DNA from: Acidobacteriota bacterium
GTDB lineage: Bacteria; Actinomycetota; Thermoleophilia; Miltoncostaeales; Miltoncostaeaceae
Length of the DNA stretch: 33,143 bases
NCBI GenBank assembly: GCA_018969105.1
Contig: JAGWYY010000004.1
Coordinates: 1-33,143 of the forward strand
Direction of reading: 5' to 3'
Shown in pieces: positions 14,739 through 22,205 of this stretch (positions within the stretch are counted from its first letter, which is position 1; each line of letters begins with the position of its first letter). The translations under genes and the position numbers were made by a program. The notes under the pieces are model-generated. The model saw only the letters and a program-made list of their open reading frames with translations, had not been told where the DNA came from and did no database searches.

Positions 14739-16238
14739 ATGGGACGCCACTCCCCGCACCGCCCCCGCCCGCTCGGCTCACTCCAGGTCGCCATGGTCGC
14801 GCTCGCCGCCACCATTGGCCTGTTCTGCCTGGTGCCCACCGCGGGGCTGGCCGCGGGCAGCGCGTGCAACGAGGCCACGGCGCTCATCCCGCGCCTGCAC
14901 GGGGTTACGCCGCTCGACGTCGGCACCGGCACCGCAGGCGACCTCATCAGCACGCAGGGCCTCGAGGCGAGGGGCATCGCCTACTCCCCCGACGGCTCAC
15001 GCGCCTACATCGCAGCCGACGACAACGCCTCGGTACGCACCTTCCGCGAGGTGAACACCGCGACCGGCCAGACCCTGCGCGAGATGGCGCTGCCGGCGGC
15101 CGGCAGGGCAGTGGCGATTACCCCCGATGGGCGGAATGCGTTCGTGGCGCTGGGCACTGCATCGCCCGGCGTGGCCGTGGTGGACCTCGCGACCATGACG
15201 ATGACGGACGGCATCACGATCACCGACTCCGGCCACGAGCTCGCCCCCGACAACATCGTCATGGCACCCGATGGCGCGCGTGCATACGTGACCGCCATGT
15301 GGGGGGGGACCCTCTGGCTGGTGGCCGCAATCGATACCGCCACCCGCACGGTTGCCGGCCTCGGGTCCGGTGGAGCGTCCCAGCGGGCGCTGGCCATCAC
15401 CAGCGATGGCCGCTACCTCATCGTGAGCCGCTACTTCACCTTCACGCAGAGCATGGTACGCGTGATCGACACGGCCACACTCACGATCGAGCGATCGGTG
15501 AACATCGGGTACCAGCACGTGATCACCGGCGCTGCCACGGCCGCTGACCCCTCGCTCGTCTACGTCCTCGACGAGACGAGCCACGATGTGCGGGTGATCG
15601 ACGTCACCACCGGGCAACTGGTGCGCACCATCTCGGGGATTGGCAACGCGACCCAGCAGGTGGCCGTCACGTGGGACGGCTCGCGCATGATCGTGAGCGG
15701 CGACGACGGCTCGTACAGCCAGATCGCCTGGAAGGTGATGAGCCCGGTCGACGGCCAGGTGTTCAGTTCGGGCACCTCGTCGGGGGCGGGGGGCGGGTTC
15801 ACCTTCAGGGGCCAGATGCCGCTCTGCCCGCGTAATGTGCCCGACCCGGCCCCGAGTACGGCGGGCGGCTCCGCCCCCGGCACGGTCGCGGGTGCCTGCG
15901 ACATCCCCATCGCATCGGCCCTCGATCGTGCGCGCGTCAGGCGCCGCGGGCCGCTGGCTGACGTGACCCAGGCCGTGCGGCTCGACCAGCGTGGCCGCTA
16001 CACGCTCATCTACCAGGACGCCACAGGGGCCCGGGTCGCGATGGCGCGCGGAAGCACGGTGTCCACGCGCGTGCTCGGCCGGGTGTTCACCGCGCCGGTA
16101 AGGAGCACCGCGGGCCCGGCCGAGCGGCTGGTCATCCGTGCGCGCCTGCACCACCGGGGCACGACGGGCCTCACGCTGCGGGCCATCTACAGATCAGCCG
16201 ATGGCACGCTGTGCGGCACCGCACTGCCCGTGGCGTAG
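14739..16238 (+). CDS. Secreted YVTN/YncE-type beta-propeller protein
   Basis: A 499-residue product with a signal peptide or anchor (VAMVALAATIGLFCLVPTAGLAAG). From about residue 70 to 350 it has repeated blade motifs of the YVTN/YncE type: GIAYSPDGSRAYIAADD, AVAITPDGRNAFVAL, NIVMAPDGARAYVTAMW, ALAITSDGRYLIVSR, SLVYVLDETSHDVRVIDVTTGQ and VAVTWDGSRMIVSGDD. Proteins of this class are periplasmic or surface propellers with unclear ligands. A Pro/Ser/Gly linker then leads to a C-terminal beta domain (TQAVRLDQRGRYTLIYQDATGARVAMARGSTV), possibly an Ig-like stalk. TATCCT 6 nt before ATG 14739 implies a leaderless transcript separate from the sirtuin gene, which ends 22 bp upstream. Confidence 0.82.
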   Translation: MGRHSPHRPRPLGSLQVAMVALAATIGLFCLVPTAGLAAGSACNEATALIPRLHGVTPLDVGTGTAGDLISTQGLEARGIAYSPDGSRAYIAADDNASVRTFREVNTATGQTLREMALPAAGRAVAITPDGRNAFVALGTASPGVAVVDLATMTMTDGITITDSGHELAPDNIVMAPDGARAYVTAMWGGTLWLVAAIDTATRTVAGLGSGGASQRALAITSDGRYLIVSRYFTFTQSMVRVIDTATLTIERSVNIGYQHVITGAATAADPSLVYVLDETSHDVRVIDVTTGQLVRTISGIGNATQQVAVTWDGSRMIVSGDDGSYSQIAWKVMSPVDGQVFSSGTSSGAGGGFTFRGQMPLCPRNVPDPAPSTAGGSAPGTVAGACDIPIASALDRARVRRRGPLADVTQAVRLDQRGRYTLIYQDATGARVAMARGSTVSTRVLGRVFTAPVRSTAGPAERLVIRARLHHRGTTGLTLRAIYRSADGTLCGTALPVA

Positions 16239-16292
16239 GACGGGCGCAGAGAGCGGGCGCGGCGTCGGGCCCGGGCACCCTGCTCGCAGGCA

Positions 16293-16598
16293 CTACCTGC
16301 GCACGTAGACGTGCACCAGGTCCATCTCGGTGCGCGTCGGAGGACCCGTGATGAGATCCTCGATGCTGTCCATGAAGGCGGCGAATGACGCCAGGCTGTT
16401 GGCGTCGGCACCGGCTTGCCAGGAGTCGAACACGCCGATGCCGCGGATCGTGCCGCTGGCGGCGTCACCCGTGATGAGCGCGAACTCCTCCTCGGGCTGC
16501 CCCTGCACGAACGCGTCGGCGAACGCGATGTACTTGTCCTTCACCTCGTCGTAGTGGCCGGGCTTGGCCTGGAGGGTGAACTCGATCACTGCGGGCAT
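16293..16598 (-). CDS. Small protein, possible dimeric alpha+beta barrel (ABM-like)
   Basis: A 101-residue protein. A good Shine-Dalgarno (AGGAGG, 6 nt before ATG 16598) fixes the start. The layout fits a ferredoxin-like alpha+beta monomer: strand VIEFTLQAKPGHYDEVKDKYIAFADAF (strand, then helix), strand FALITGDAASGTIRGIGVFDSW, helix SLASFAAFMDSIEDLI, and a final strand TEMDLVHVYVRR. Antibiotic-biosynthesis-monooxygenase and EthD-like proteins have this order, but I see no defining residue, so the function is unknown. It lies downstream of the MFS gene on the same strand, about 60 bp away, with a copy of the GTGACWGTCAC palindrome between them. Confidence 0.7.
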   Translation of the reverse strand: MPAVIEFTLQAKPGHYDEVKDKYIAFADAFVQGQPEEEFALITGDAASGTIRGIGVFDSWQAGADANSLASFAAFMDSIEDLITGPPTRTEMDLVHVYVRR

Positions 16599-16642
16599 GG
16601 AGGCCTCCTGCGATGGGTTTGACGCAGGAACTCTGCCGCATC

Positions 16643-16655
16643 GGTGACAGTCACG
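16643..16655. repeat. GGTGACAGTCAC(G) palindrome, copy 5
   Basis: An 11-bp perfect core, GTGACAGTCAC, with a mismatch only at the last outer base. This is the one copy in an intergenic space, between the small ABM-like gene and the MFS stop. Confidence 0.85.
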
Positions 16656-16661
16656 GCCCCT

Positions 16662-17897
16662 CTATGCCAGGCCCGGCGCGCTGTCGTCCATTGCGCGCAC
16701 GCTCGGGGTGGCCAGCACCATGAGCACGTTGGCGAATACCGCGGCCACTGCCAGCCACATGGTGCCGGCGAGGCCGATGCCGGTGATGATCGCGCCGGCC
16801 AGGGCGAAGCCGATGGGCTGGCACACCTGGCTGCCGAGGGCGCGGAACGAGCCGACGCGCGAGCGGAGGTCGGGGGTGACCTGCCGGGTGATGGTGGTCT
16901 CGAGCAGGCTCCCGGAGATGATGATTACCGTGCCGCCGAGCCATGCGAGCGCGGCGATCACGGCCACGGGTGCCGGGATCGACAACGCGATGAACGTGCC
17001 GACGAATGGCAACGTGATGGCGTAGGCCAGCACCAGCGGGCGCCTCGGCGAGAGCCTGGCCACCACGAGTCCCCCCGTGATGAAGCCGAGCCCGAAGCAC
17101 GTGATGATGGTCGCCCACGACGACGCGCCGCCCAGGGAGTCCTCGGCCACGAGCGGGCCGCCCACGAAGATCGCCGGCATCACCAGCAGCGCGTAGAACG
17201 ACTCGCCCACCACCACCACCACCAGCCATGTGCGCCGGCGGAAGGCATCCCACCCCTCGCGAAGATCAGCGAGGAACGACCGGCCCGCCTCGGCCATCGC
17301 CACCGTCCGGAAGCGCGCGAAGGCCAGCAGGCCGATGGCCACCACGAAGGTGGCGGCGTCGATGGCGATCGCGCCCGCGGGAGAGATGAGCGCCACGGCC
17401 GTGCCGCCGAGGATGCCGCCGAGCGTCATGCCCACGGCCGGCGTGATGGCGATGAGCCCGTAGGCCTCCTGCAGGCGCTCCGTCGATACCGACTGCGGCA
17501 CGATGCCCGACAGCGCGGGCCGGAAGAACGCCTCTGCCGATCCGTAGACGAACATGATCGCGACGATCGCCCACACGCCACCGACCCCCATGAAGAGGAT
17601 GGCGGCGAACGCCGCCTGGCAGGCGGCACGCACGCTGTCGCTGGCGATCATCACCGTGCGGCGCGAGATGCGATCGGACCACACGCCCCCGACCAGCAGG
17701 AAGAGCACGAGGGGTACGGCCCGGGCACCCAGCACCAGGCCGATGTCCCCGGCCCCGCCACCCAGGGCGAGGATCGCGAACGGCACCGCCACCGACGCCA
17801 CGGTGTCGCCGATGGCGCTGAGCAGCTGCGACGTGAACAGCAGGCGGAACGACTGCTCGCGCAGGCATCCGACGCCGGGTAGCGCGAGGGACGGCAT
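16662..17897 (-). CDS. MFS efflux transporter (EntS/MFS_3-like, 12 TM)
   Basis: A 411-residue transporter with about 12 membrane segments and the MFS loop motif GGVWSDRISRRTVMIASD after TM2. The sequence order (FRLLFTSQLLSAIGDTVASVAVPFAIL, GARAVPLVLFLLVGG, LQEAYGLIAITPAVGMTLGGILGG) resembles the enterobactin-exporter/macrolide-efflux group. The substrate cannot be told. ATG 17897 is preferred over the GTG codons just before it: TAGGGT (17905-17910) lies 7 nt upstream and fits a leaderless mRNA. A strong hairpin immediately upstream separates it from the rhodopsin transcript on the same strand, so independent expression is likely. Confidence 0.88.
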   Translation of the reverse strand: MPSLALPGVGCLREQSFRLLFTSQLLSAIGDTVASVAVPFAILALGGGAGDIGLVLGARAVPLVLFLLVGGVWSDRISRRTVMIASDSVRAACQAAFAAILFMGVGGVWAIVAIMFVYGSAEAFFRPALSGIVPQSVSTERLQEAYGLIAITPAVGMTLGGILGGTAVALISPAGAIAIDAATFVVAIGLLAFARFRTVAMAEAGRSFLADLREGWDAFRRRTWLVVVVVGESFYALLVMPAIFVGGPLVAEDSLGGASSWATIITCFGLGFITGGLVVARLSPRRPLVLAYAITLPFVGTFIALSIPAPVAVIAALAWLGGTVIIISGSLLETTITRQVTPDLRSRVGSFRALGSQVCQPIGFALAGAIITGIGLAGTMWLAVAAVFANVLMVLATPSVRAMDDSAPGLA

Positions 17898-17904
17898 CAC
17901 CACC

Positions 17905-17910
17905 ACCCTA
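17905..17910 (-). promoter_or_regulatory. -10 box of the MFS gene (TAGGGT)
   Basis: TAGGGT on the minus strand, 7 nt before ATG 17897, directly after the hairpin 17911-17941. Confidence 0.5.
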
Positions 17911-17941
17911 GCCCGCGCGCCGCATGGAGCGACGCGCGGGC
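17911..17941 (-). terminator. Hairpin after the rhodopsin gene
   Basis: GCCCGCGCG (17911-17919) pairs perfectly with CGCGCGGGC (17933-17941) across 13 nt. It lies 40 bp after the rhodopsin stop and just before the MFS promoter. There is no T tract, so it may be a weak or factor-assisted terminator. Confidence 0.45.
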
Positions 17942-17980
17942 CGGGCGATGGTCGGCCCGATCAGGCGATGGTGATCCCGA

Positions 17981-18694
17981 TCAGGTGGTCCCGGGACGCG
18001 CGGCCTCGAGCACCTTCCGGTTGGAAAGCAGCAGGAAGCCGAACCCGACCTTGGCGATCAGGTCGATGATGGCGAACGTCGCCACCTCGCCGGTGATGCC
18101 GATGACGTTGAAGCCCTCGGTACCGAGCAGCCAGAGGATCGGATAGATGGTCCAGAGGATCGCCAGCAATATCGCCAGCTGGTTGAACTTCGATCTGACC
18201 TCTGGAGGTCGCTGCTTCGCGGCCTTGAGGATCTCGGCCAGCAGCACCCACAGCAGCCAGATGAAGACGAGGCTGCTCACGATGAACCACACGTAGCGGA
18301 GGTTCGTCGAGGTGACGCCGGCGAAGAAGCCGGTCGCGATCATCAGCACGTCCAGGCCCAGCAGCCAGACGATGGCCTCCATGGTGGCCCCGGCGAGAAG
18401 CGCGAGGTCGAGCAGGAGGAGCGGGGTCGTGAAGAACCAGTCGACATACCGCGCCCAGTAGAAGGGCTCGGCCAACTCCTGGCCCTCGCGGAGGATCGGG
18501 AACCAGCCCTGCTTGAGGGCCATCGCCAGATAGGCGATTGCGGCGATCCCCGCCACGAAGAAGGTGATGGTGTGGAACCAGCGGTTGCCGGGCTTCTCCC
18601 GGGCCGCCATGTACAGGAAGACAAGTGCACCGAGCGCCATGCCGATCGTGCCAATCCAGAGCCAGATCTGCACCGCGTCTGAGGGCTCAACCAT
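17981..18694 (-). CDS. Bacteriorhodopsin-like light-driven proton pump (DTD motif)
   Basis: A seven-helix microbial rhodopsin of 237 residues. Numbering coincides with archaeal bacteriorhodopsin (BR) through helix C: Arg82, Asp85 (proton acceptor), Trp86, Thr89, Leu93 and Asp96 (proton donor) in ARYVDWFFTTPLLLLD. Asp115 is also kept. After that numbering is one lower: Trp181, Tyr184, Trp188, Glu193 and Glu203 (proton-release pair), Asp211 and the retinal lysine Lys215 (IIDLIAKVGFG). Every residue of the BR proton path is present. Bacterial proteorhodopsins usually have Glu as donor (DTE), so this is the archaeal DTD type. Leu93 predicts green absorption. Phe137 stands where xanthorhodopsin has the antenna glycine, so no carotenoid antenna is expected. 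ATG 18694 has GAGG 7 nt upstream. GC is clearly lower than its neighbours. No retinal-synthesis gene lies in the window. Confidence 0.96.
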   Translation of the reverse strand: MVEPSDAVQIWLWIGTIGMALGALVFLYMAAREKPGNRWFHTITFFVAGIAAIAYLAMALKQGWFPILREGQELAEPFYWARYVDWFFTTPLLLLDLALLAGATMEAIVWLLGLDVLMIATGFFAGVTSTNLRYVWFIVSSLVFIWLLWVLLAEILKAAKQRPPEVRSKFNQLAILLAILWTIYPILWLLGTEGFNVIGITGEVATFAIIDLIAKVGFGFLLLSNRKVLEAARPGTT

Positions 18695-18864
18695 GAGGAA
18701 CCTCGAATGAAGTAAGGACAGAGGGAACGGACTACCTGAACAACATGTCCACAGTTTGTACAGGGTTCCTCCACACCTTCGCCGGACAACCGTCGTTCAC
18801 AAGCCGATCGCGCACGATCCGTTACCTGTGGATAACCCGGGAGCACCTGCTCTCGGACCTGCTT
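18695..18864. promoter_or_regulatory. Low-GC rhodopsin upstream region with DnaA-box-like sites
   Basis: This 170-bp gap is about 52% GC in the counted line, far below its surroundings. It contains TTATCCACA, a perfect DnaA box (minus strand, 18827-18835). It also has ATGTCCACA (18745-18753) and TCGTTCACA (18793-18801), each one base from TTGTNCACA. I could not identify a confident -35/-10 pair for the rhodopsin gene. No open frame is convincing. Confidence 0.4.
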
Positions 18865-19845
18865 TCAGGCCAGGTTCGCCAGCCAGGCGGAGGCCAGGTC
18901 GGACACCACGTCCACGCACCCCGTGAACACGTGATCGGCCTGCGTCACCACGTCGAGCAGCACGTCGTCGTTGCCCGCCGCCGCGGCCACGCTCAGCAGG
19001 TCGTAGCCCTCCCCCGGCTGGATCAGGTGGTCGTTCCCCGCCTGCAGGATCGCGATGGGCACCCTCACCTTGCCGATCTGGTCGCGGCTCACCGCGTGCG
19101 GCGACTCCGGCCCGCGCGACGACCACCACGTGGCGTACGTCCAGATCTCGCCGTTCTCGGGAGTGGGCCGCGGCCCGTTCGCGCGCATCACCGTGAAGAT
19201 GCGGTCGCCCGGCGGGTCGTCGGGATCCTCCGCCACGACCTCCCGCGCGTAGTCGGCCACCACCTCGTACGACGGCGTGGCCCCGTAGCGCTGCCACCGC
19301 AGGCGCAGGGCCTCGGGCAGCGACGCCGGGTGCGCGATGGTGAGCAGCCCCACCACCTCGGGCGCGTCGGTGTTGGCGATGAAGTTGGTGCACACCGTGC
19401 TGCCCATGCTGTAGCCCAGCAGCACCACGCGATCGAACCCGTTGGCCCGGGCCACCTCGAGGGCCGCCTCGAGGTCGAGAGGCGTCTTGTGGAACAGCCC
19501 GCCGCCGAAGAACGGGCCGTAGTTGGCCAGCCGCGTGTTGATGGTCATCACCGGGAAGCCGTCCTCGGCCAGCTCGAACGCCACGCGCCGGGGCACGCCC
19601 GTGAGGTAGTTGCCCACCGATCCGTGCACCACGATCACCAGCAGGCGCCGGAACGCCGGATCGCCGAAGCGCGGGCGCAGCAGCAGGCCGTCCCACTCGT
19701 GCCCGTCGGCGGGCTTCAGCGTGACCAGCCGGGTGGAGATCTCGCGGTCGTCGCGCCCGAAGGCGGGGCGCCGCCGGATGCGATGCGCCTGGCCCGCACG
19801 CGGCGCCCCCTCGCGCGGCCCCCCGCCGCCGCGGCGCGTGCTCAC
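18865..19845 (-). CDS. Alpha/beta hydrolase, second of a tandem pair
   Basis: GTG 19845 overlaps the upstream hydrolase stop (GTGA) and gives 326 residues. The first 35 are Arg/Gly-rich and may be an extension. The fold begins at TRLVTLKPADGHEWDGLLLRP. Oxyanion-region VVHGSVGNY comes next, the nucleophile is Ser146 in GYSMGS, the probable acid Asp is in LQAGNDHLI, and the catalytic His is in TQADHVFTG. It shares the unusual TWWSSRGPE block with its neighbour (TWWHSRGPE), so the two arose by duplication. The substrate is unknown; there is no signal peptide, so the enzyme is probably cytosolic. The murI-hydrolase-hydrolase order suggests one transcript. Confidence 0.85.
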   Translation of the reverse strand: MSTRRGGGGPREGAPRAGQAHRIRRRPAFGRDDREISTRLVTLKPADGHEWDGLLLRPRFGDPAFRRLLVIVVHGSVGNYLTGVPRRVAFELAEDGFPVMTINTRLANYGPFFGGGLFHKTPLDLEAALEVARANGFDRVVLLGYSMGSTVCTNFIANTDAPEVVGLLTIAHPASLPEALRLRWQRYGATPSYEVVADYAREVVAEDPDDPPGDRIFTVMRANGPRPTPENGEIWTYATWWSSRGPESPHAVSRDQIGKVRVPIAILQAGNDHLIQPGEGYDLLSVAAAAGNDDVLLDVVTQADHVFTGCVDVVSDLASAWLANLA

Positions 19846-20741
19846 GCGATCTCCCTCAGGAAGGCGGCGATGGCATCCACGAGCAGGATCTCCTGCCCCT
19901 TGTAGAAGTGCGTGGCGCCCGGCACCCATGCCACGTGCACGCGATCGTTGCCCGACGCGCGCAGCAGGTCGGCCTGTCGCTGGGCCTCCTCGGGCGCCAC
20001 CACGTCGTCGGCATCGCCCTGGGTGAAGAGCGTGGGCACCGTCACGTGCGGCAGCTGCCGGTATGCCTGGGCGGCGTGCGCCTCGGGCCCGCGCGAGTGC
20101 CACCACGTGCGGTAGGTGTACACCTCGCTGTCCCTCGGGCGGCGCGTGGGGCCACGGCTCTGCTCGATGACGAACAGCCGGTCGTCGGCCGGGCTGTCGG
20201 GCGTGCCCTCCCCCACCACCTCGCCCAGCCGGGTCACGATCTCCTCGTAGGTGGGGTCGGCGCCCCACTCGCGGCTGCGGGCCTCGAGCGACTCCGGCAG
20301 GCCCCAGGGCCCCGAGATCGAGATGAGCCCGCGCACGGCATGGAACGGATGCGTGGCCACGTACCGCGCCGCCAGCGTGGCCCCGCTCGAGTAGCCGCAC
20401 ACCACCACGTGGTCGTAGCCCTGCACCTGCAGCCAGCTCCAGGCCGCGGCGATGTCGCGCACGGCATCGTCGAAGATCGCCTTGCCGAACAGCTGCCCCA
20501 CGTTGCCCATGCGGGTCTCCACCACCAGCGTGGGGAACCCCAGCCGCGCGATGCGCCCGGGCAGGAACCTCAGGGTGCCCACCAGGAAGTTGCCCATGAT
20601 GCCGTGCACGTGGATCACCGCGGTGCGCCGCCCGGTGGCGCGCTCGCGCACGCGGGTGGGGCGGTCGTCGATGTGCAGCAGGGCGTCGTGCACCTCGCCA
20701 TCCTCGGCGGTGATGGTGGCGAGGATGCGCTCGACCGCCAC
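19842..20741 (-). CDS. Alpha/beta hydrolase, first of a tandem pair
   Basis: A 299-residue protein. GTG 20741 starts 3 bp after the murI stop. The fold is complete: strand TAVIHVHGIMGNFLVGT with HG oxyanion turn, nucleophile Ser118 in CGYSSGA, acid candidate Asp in TQGDADDVVAP, and catalytic His in PGATHFYKGQE. The YTYRTWWHSRGPE segment matches the paralogue downstream. The 'THFY' end and the overall form resemble serine hydrolases of the alpha/beta type that act on small esters or amides, but nothing identifies a substrate. It lies between murI and the second hydrolase with almost no spacing, so all three are probably co-translated. Confidence 0.87.
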   Translation of the reverse strand: MAVERILATITAEDGEVHDALLHIDDRPTRVRERATGRRTAVIHVHGIMGNFLVGTLRFLPGRIARLGFPTLVVETRMGNVGQLFGKAIFDDAVRDIAAAWSWLQVQGYDHVVVCGYSSGATLAARYVATHPFHAVRGLISISGPWGLPESLEARSREWGADPTYEEIVTRLGEVVGEGTPDSPADDRLFVIEQSRGPTRRPRDSEVYTYRTWWHSRGPEAHAAQAYRQLPHVTVPTLFTQGDADDVVAPEEAQRQADLLRASGNDRVHVAWVPGATHFYKGQEILLVDAIAAFLREIA

Positions 20742-20744
20742 GGG

Positions 20745-21566
20745 CTACGCCCCGTCGATGAAGCCCGGGTCCACCTGCTCCACGTCGCCGAAGGGCATCT
20801 GCAGGAACCTCGACCCGATGCTGCGGAACTCGCCGGGGTCGCCCGAGCACGCGAAGCGGTAGTCGCCCTCCCCGCCCGGCCTCAGCACCCCCTGCCGCTC
20901 GAGCGTGACGGCGATCTCGCGGGCGATCTCCTCGCCCGACGAGATGAGCACGGCGTCGGCCGGCACGTGGCGACGGATGAGCTTCTCCACCATCGGGTAG
21001 TGCGTGCAGCCGAGGATCACCGTGTCCACGCGGGCGGTGCGAAGCGGCGCGGTGTAGTCGCGCACCATCTCCACGATCTCCTCGTCGTACGGGGCGTCCC
21101 GCTGGATCGCCGGCGCCAGCCCCGGGCACGCCACGGCCGTCACCTCGGCCCCGGCATCGTGCGCGAGGATCATCCGCTGGTACGACCCCGACGCCACCGT
21201 GGCCTCGGTGGCCAGCAGGCCAATGCGCCGCGACCGGCTCGACTGCACGGCGGCGTGGCTCTCGGCGGTCATCACGCCGATCACCGGAACCTCCACGTGC
21301 GTCTGCAGGTGGGCCAGCGCCGCCGCCGTGGCCGTGTTGCACGCCACCACGATGAGCTTGGCGCCCTGCCCCACCAGCCAGCGGGCAATCGCCTCGGATC
21401 GCCCCCTCAGCTGCTCGGGAGTCTTGTCGCCGTACGGGAACCACGCGGTGTCGCCGAAGTACACGAAGTGCTCCGCGGGCAGCCGGGCCAGGCACTCGTC
21501 GAGCACCGTGAGCCCGCCCACGCCGGAGTCGAACACCCCGATCGGGCTGTCTGGCGATGCGTCCAT
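20745..21566 (-). CDS. murI: Glutamate racemase
   Basis: MurI interconverts L- and D-glutamate to supply D-Glu for peptidoglycan. The 273-residue protein has IGVFDSGVGGLTVL (Asp13, Ser14), YFGDTAWFPYG, catalytic Cys76 in VVACNTATA and catalytic Cys187 in ILGCTHYPM, all at family positions. ATG 21566 is chosen for the family N-terminus; an in-frame GTG lies one codon earlier. TAGGGT (21575-21580) lies 8 nt before the ATG, suggesting a leaderless mRNA. It is divergent from the redoxin gene across a compact region of nested inverted repeats, and heads the hydrolase pair. Confidence 0.95.
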   Translation of the reverse strand: MDASPDSPIGVFDSGVGGLTVLDECLARLPAEHFVYFGDTAWFPYGDKTPEQLRGRSEAIARWLVGQGAKLIVVACNTATAAALAHLQTHVEVPVIGVMTAESHAAVQSSRSRRIGLLATEATVASGSYQRMILAHDAGAEVTAVACPGLAPAIQRDAPYDEEIVEMVRDYTAPLRTARVDTVILGCTHYPMVEKLIRRHVPADAVLISSGEEIAREIAVTLERQGVLRPGGEGDYRFACSGDPGEFRSIGSRFLQMPFGDVEQVDPGFIDGA

Positions 21567-21570
21567 CACG

Positions 21571-21642
21571 CGTAACCCTACGGGGCGTCCCGGCACGAGG
21601 GTGCCCGGCGGGGGGATGGTGCCGGGCAGCACCGGGGTTACG
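21571..21642. promoter_or_regulatory. Divergent murI/redoxin promoter region with nested inverted repeats
   Basis: Outer arms CGTAACCC (21571-21578) and GGGTTACG (21635-21642) enclose inner arms TGCCCGGC (21602-21609) and GCCGGGCA (21621-21628); both pairs are perfect. Each outer arm overlaps the predicted -10 box of one gene (TAGGGT for murI, TACGAT for the redoxin). A symmetric protein binding there could control both. Confidence 0.45.
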
Positions 21643-21644
21643 AT
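21639..21644 (+). promoter_or_regulatory. -10 box of the redoxin gene (TACGAT)
   Basis: TACGAT ends 7 nt before ATG 21652 and is the reason for preferring that start over the in-frame ATG 21643 it contains. Confidence 0.45.
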
Positions 21645-21651
21645 GGCCAGC

Positions 21652-22194
21652 ATGAGCCCGCACCCCGCGCTCGCCATCGGCGACACCGCCCCCGCATTCA
21701 CCCTGCCCCTCACCGATGGGCGCACGGTCGACCTGGCCCACCTGCCCGGCGCGCAGGCCATCGCCGTGGTGTTCTGGTGCAACCACTGCCCCTACGTGAA
21801 CGCCTGGCTCGGGCGCCTCAACGACCTGGCCGAGGAACTCGCCGATCGCGGGCTCGTGGTCATCTGCATCAACAGCAACGACGCCGTCACCTACCCGGCG
21901 GACTCCTTCGACGCCATGGTGGAGAAGGTGCGCCAGACCGGCACCGTGTTCCGCTATGCGCACGACGAGACGCAGGAGGTGGCCCACGCCTACGGCGCCG
22001 AGCGCACTCCCGAGGTGTTCCTGCTCGACGGCGAGAGGCGCCTGCGCTACCGCGGCGCCATCGACGACTCCACGCAGCCCGACAGCGTGACCCAGCGCTG
22101 GCTGCGCGACGCCGCTCTCGCCGTGATGCGCGGGCAGGACGTCGCCACTGCCGAGACGCCCGCGGTGGGCTGCTCGGTGAAGTGGCGCCACTGA
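21652..22194 (+). CDS. Thioredoxin-fold redoxin (CNHC type)
   Basis: A 180-residue protein starting MSPHPALAIGDTAPAFTLPL, the usual AhpC/TSA-like opening. The active-site motif is WCNHCPYV, a CxxC redox pair of the well-known 'CNHCPY' redoxin group. It continues with the EVFLLDGERRLRYRGAIDD strand-turn and the family's characteristic end GCSVKW. It probably reduces peroxide or protein disulfides; the partner is not known. There is no signal peptide, so it should be cytosolic. ATG 21652 fits a leaderless transcript. The MFS gene follows after 11 bp on the same strand. Confidence 0.88.
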   Translation: MSPHPALAIGDTAPAFTLPLTDGRTVDLAHLPGAQAIAVVFWCNHCPYVNAWLGRLNDLAEELADRGLVVICINSNDAVTYPADSFDAMVEKVRQTGTVFRYAHDETQEVAHAYGAERTPEVFLLDGERRLRYRGAIDDSTQPDSVTQRWLRDAALAVMRGQDVATAETPAVGCSVKWRH

Positions 22195-22205
22195 GACCCG
22201 CCGCC

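Noticed and set aside
18745-18835. Chromosomal replication origin
   Set aside because: Only one perfect DnaA box and no dnaA, dnaN or AT-rich unwinding element nearby; kept as a weak regulatory candidate.
18865-22191. 1108-codon minus-strand frame extending beyond the hydrolase
   Set aside because: Only the last 326 codons are a hydrolase; the rest runs antisense or out of frame through murI and the redoxin gene.
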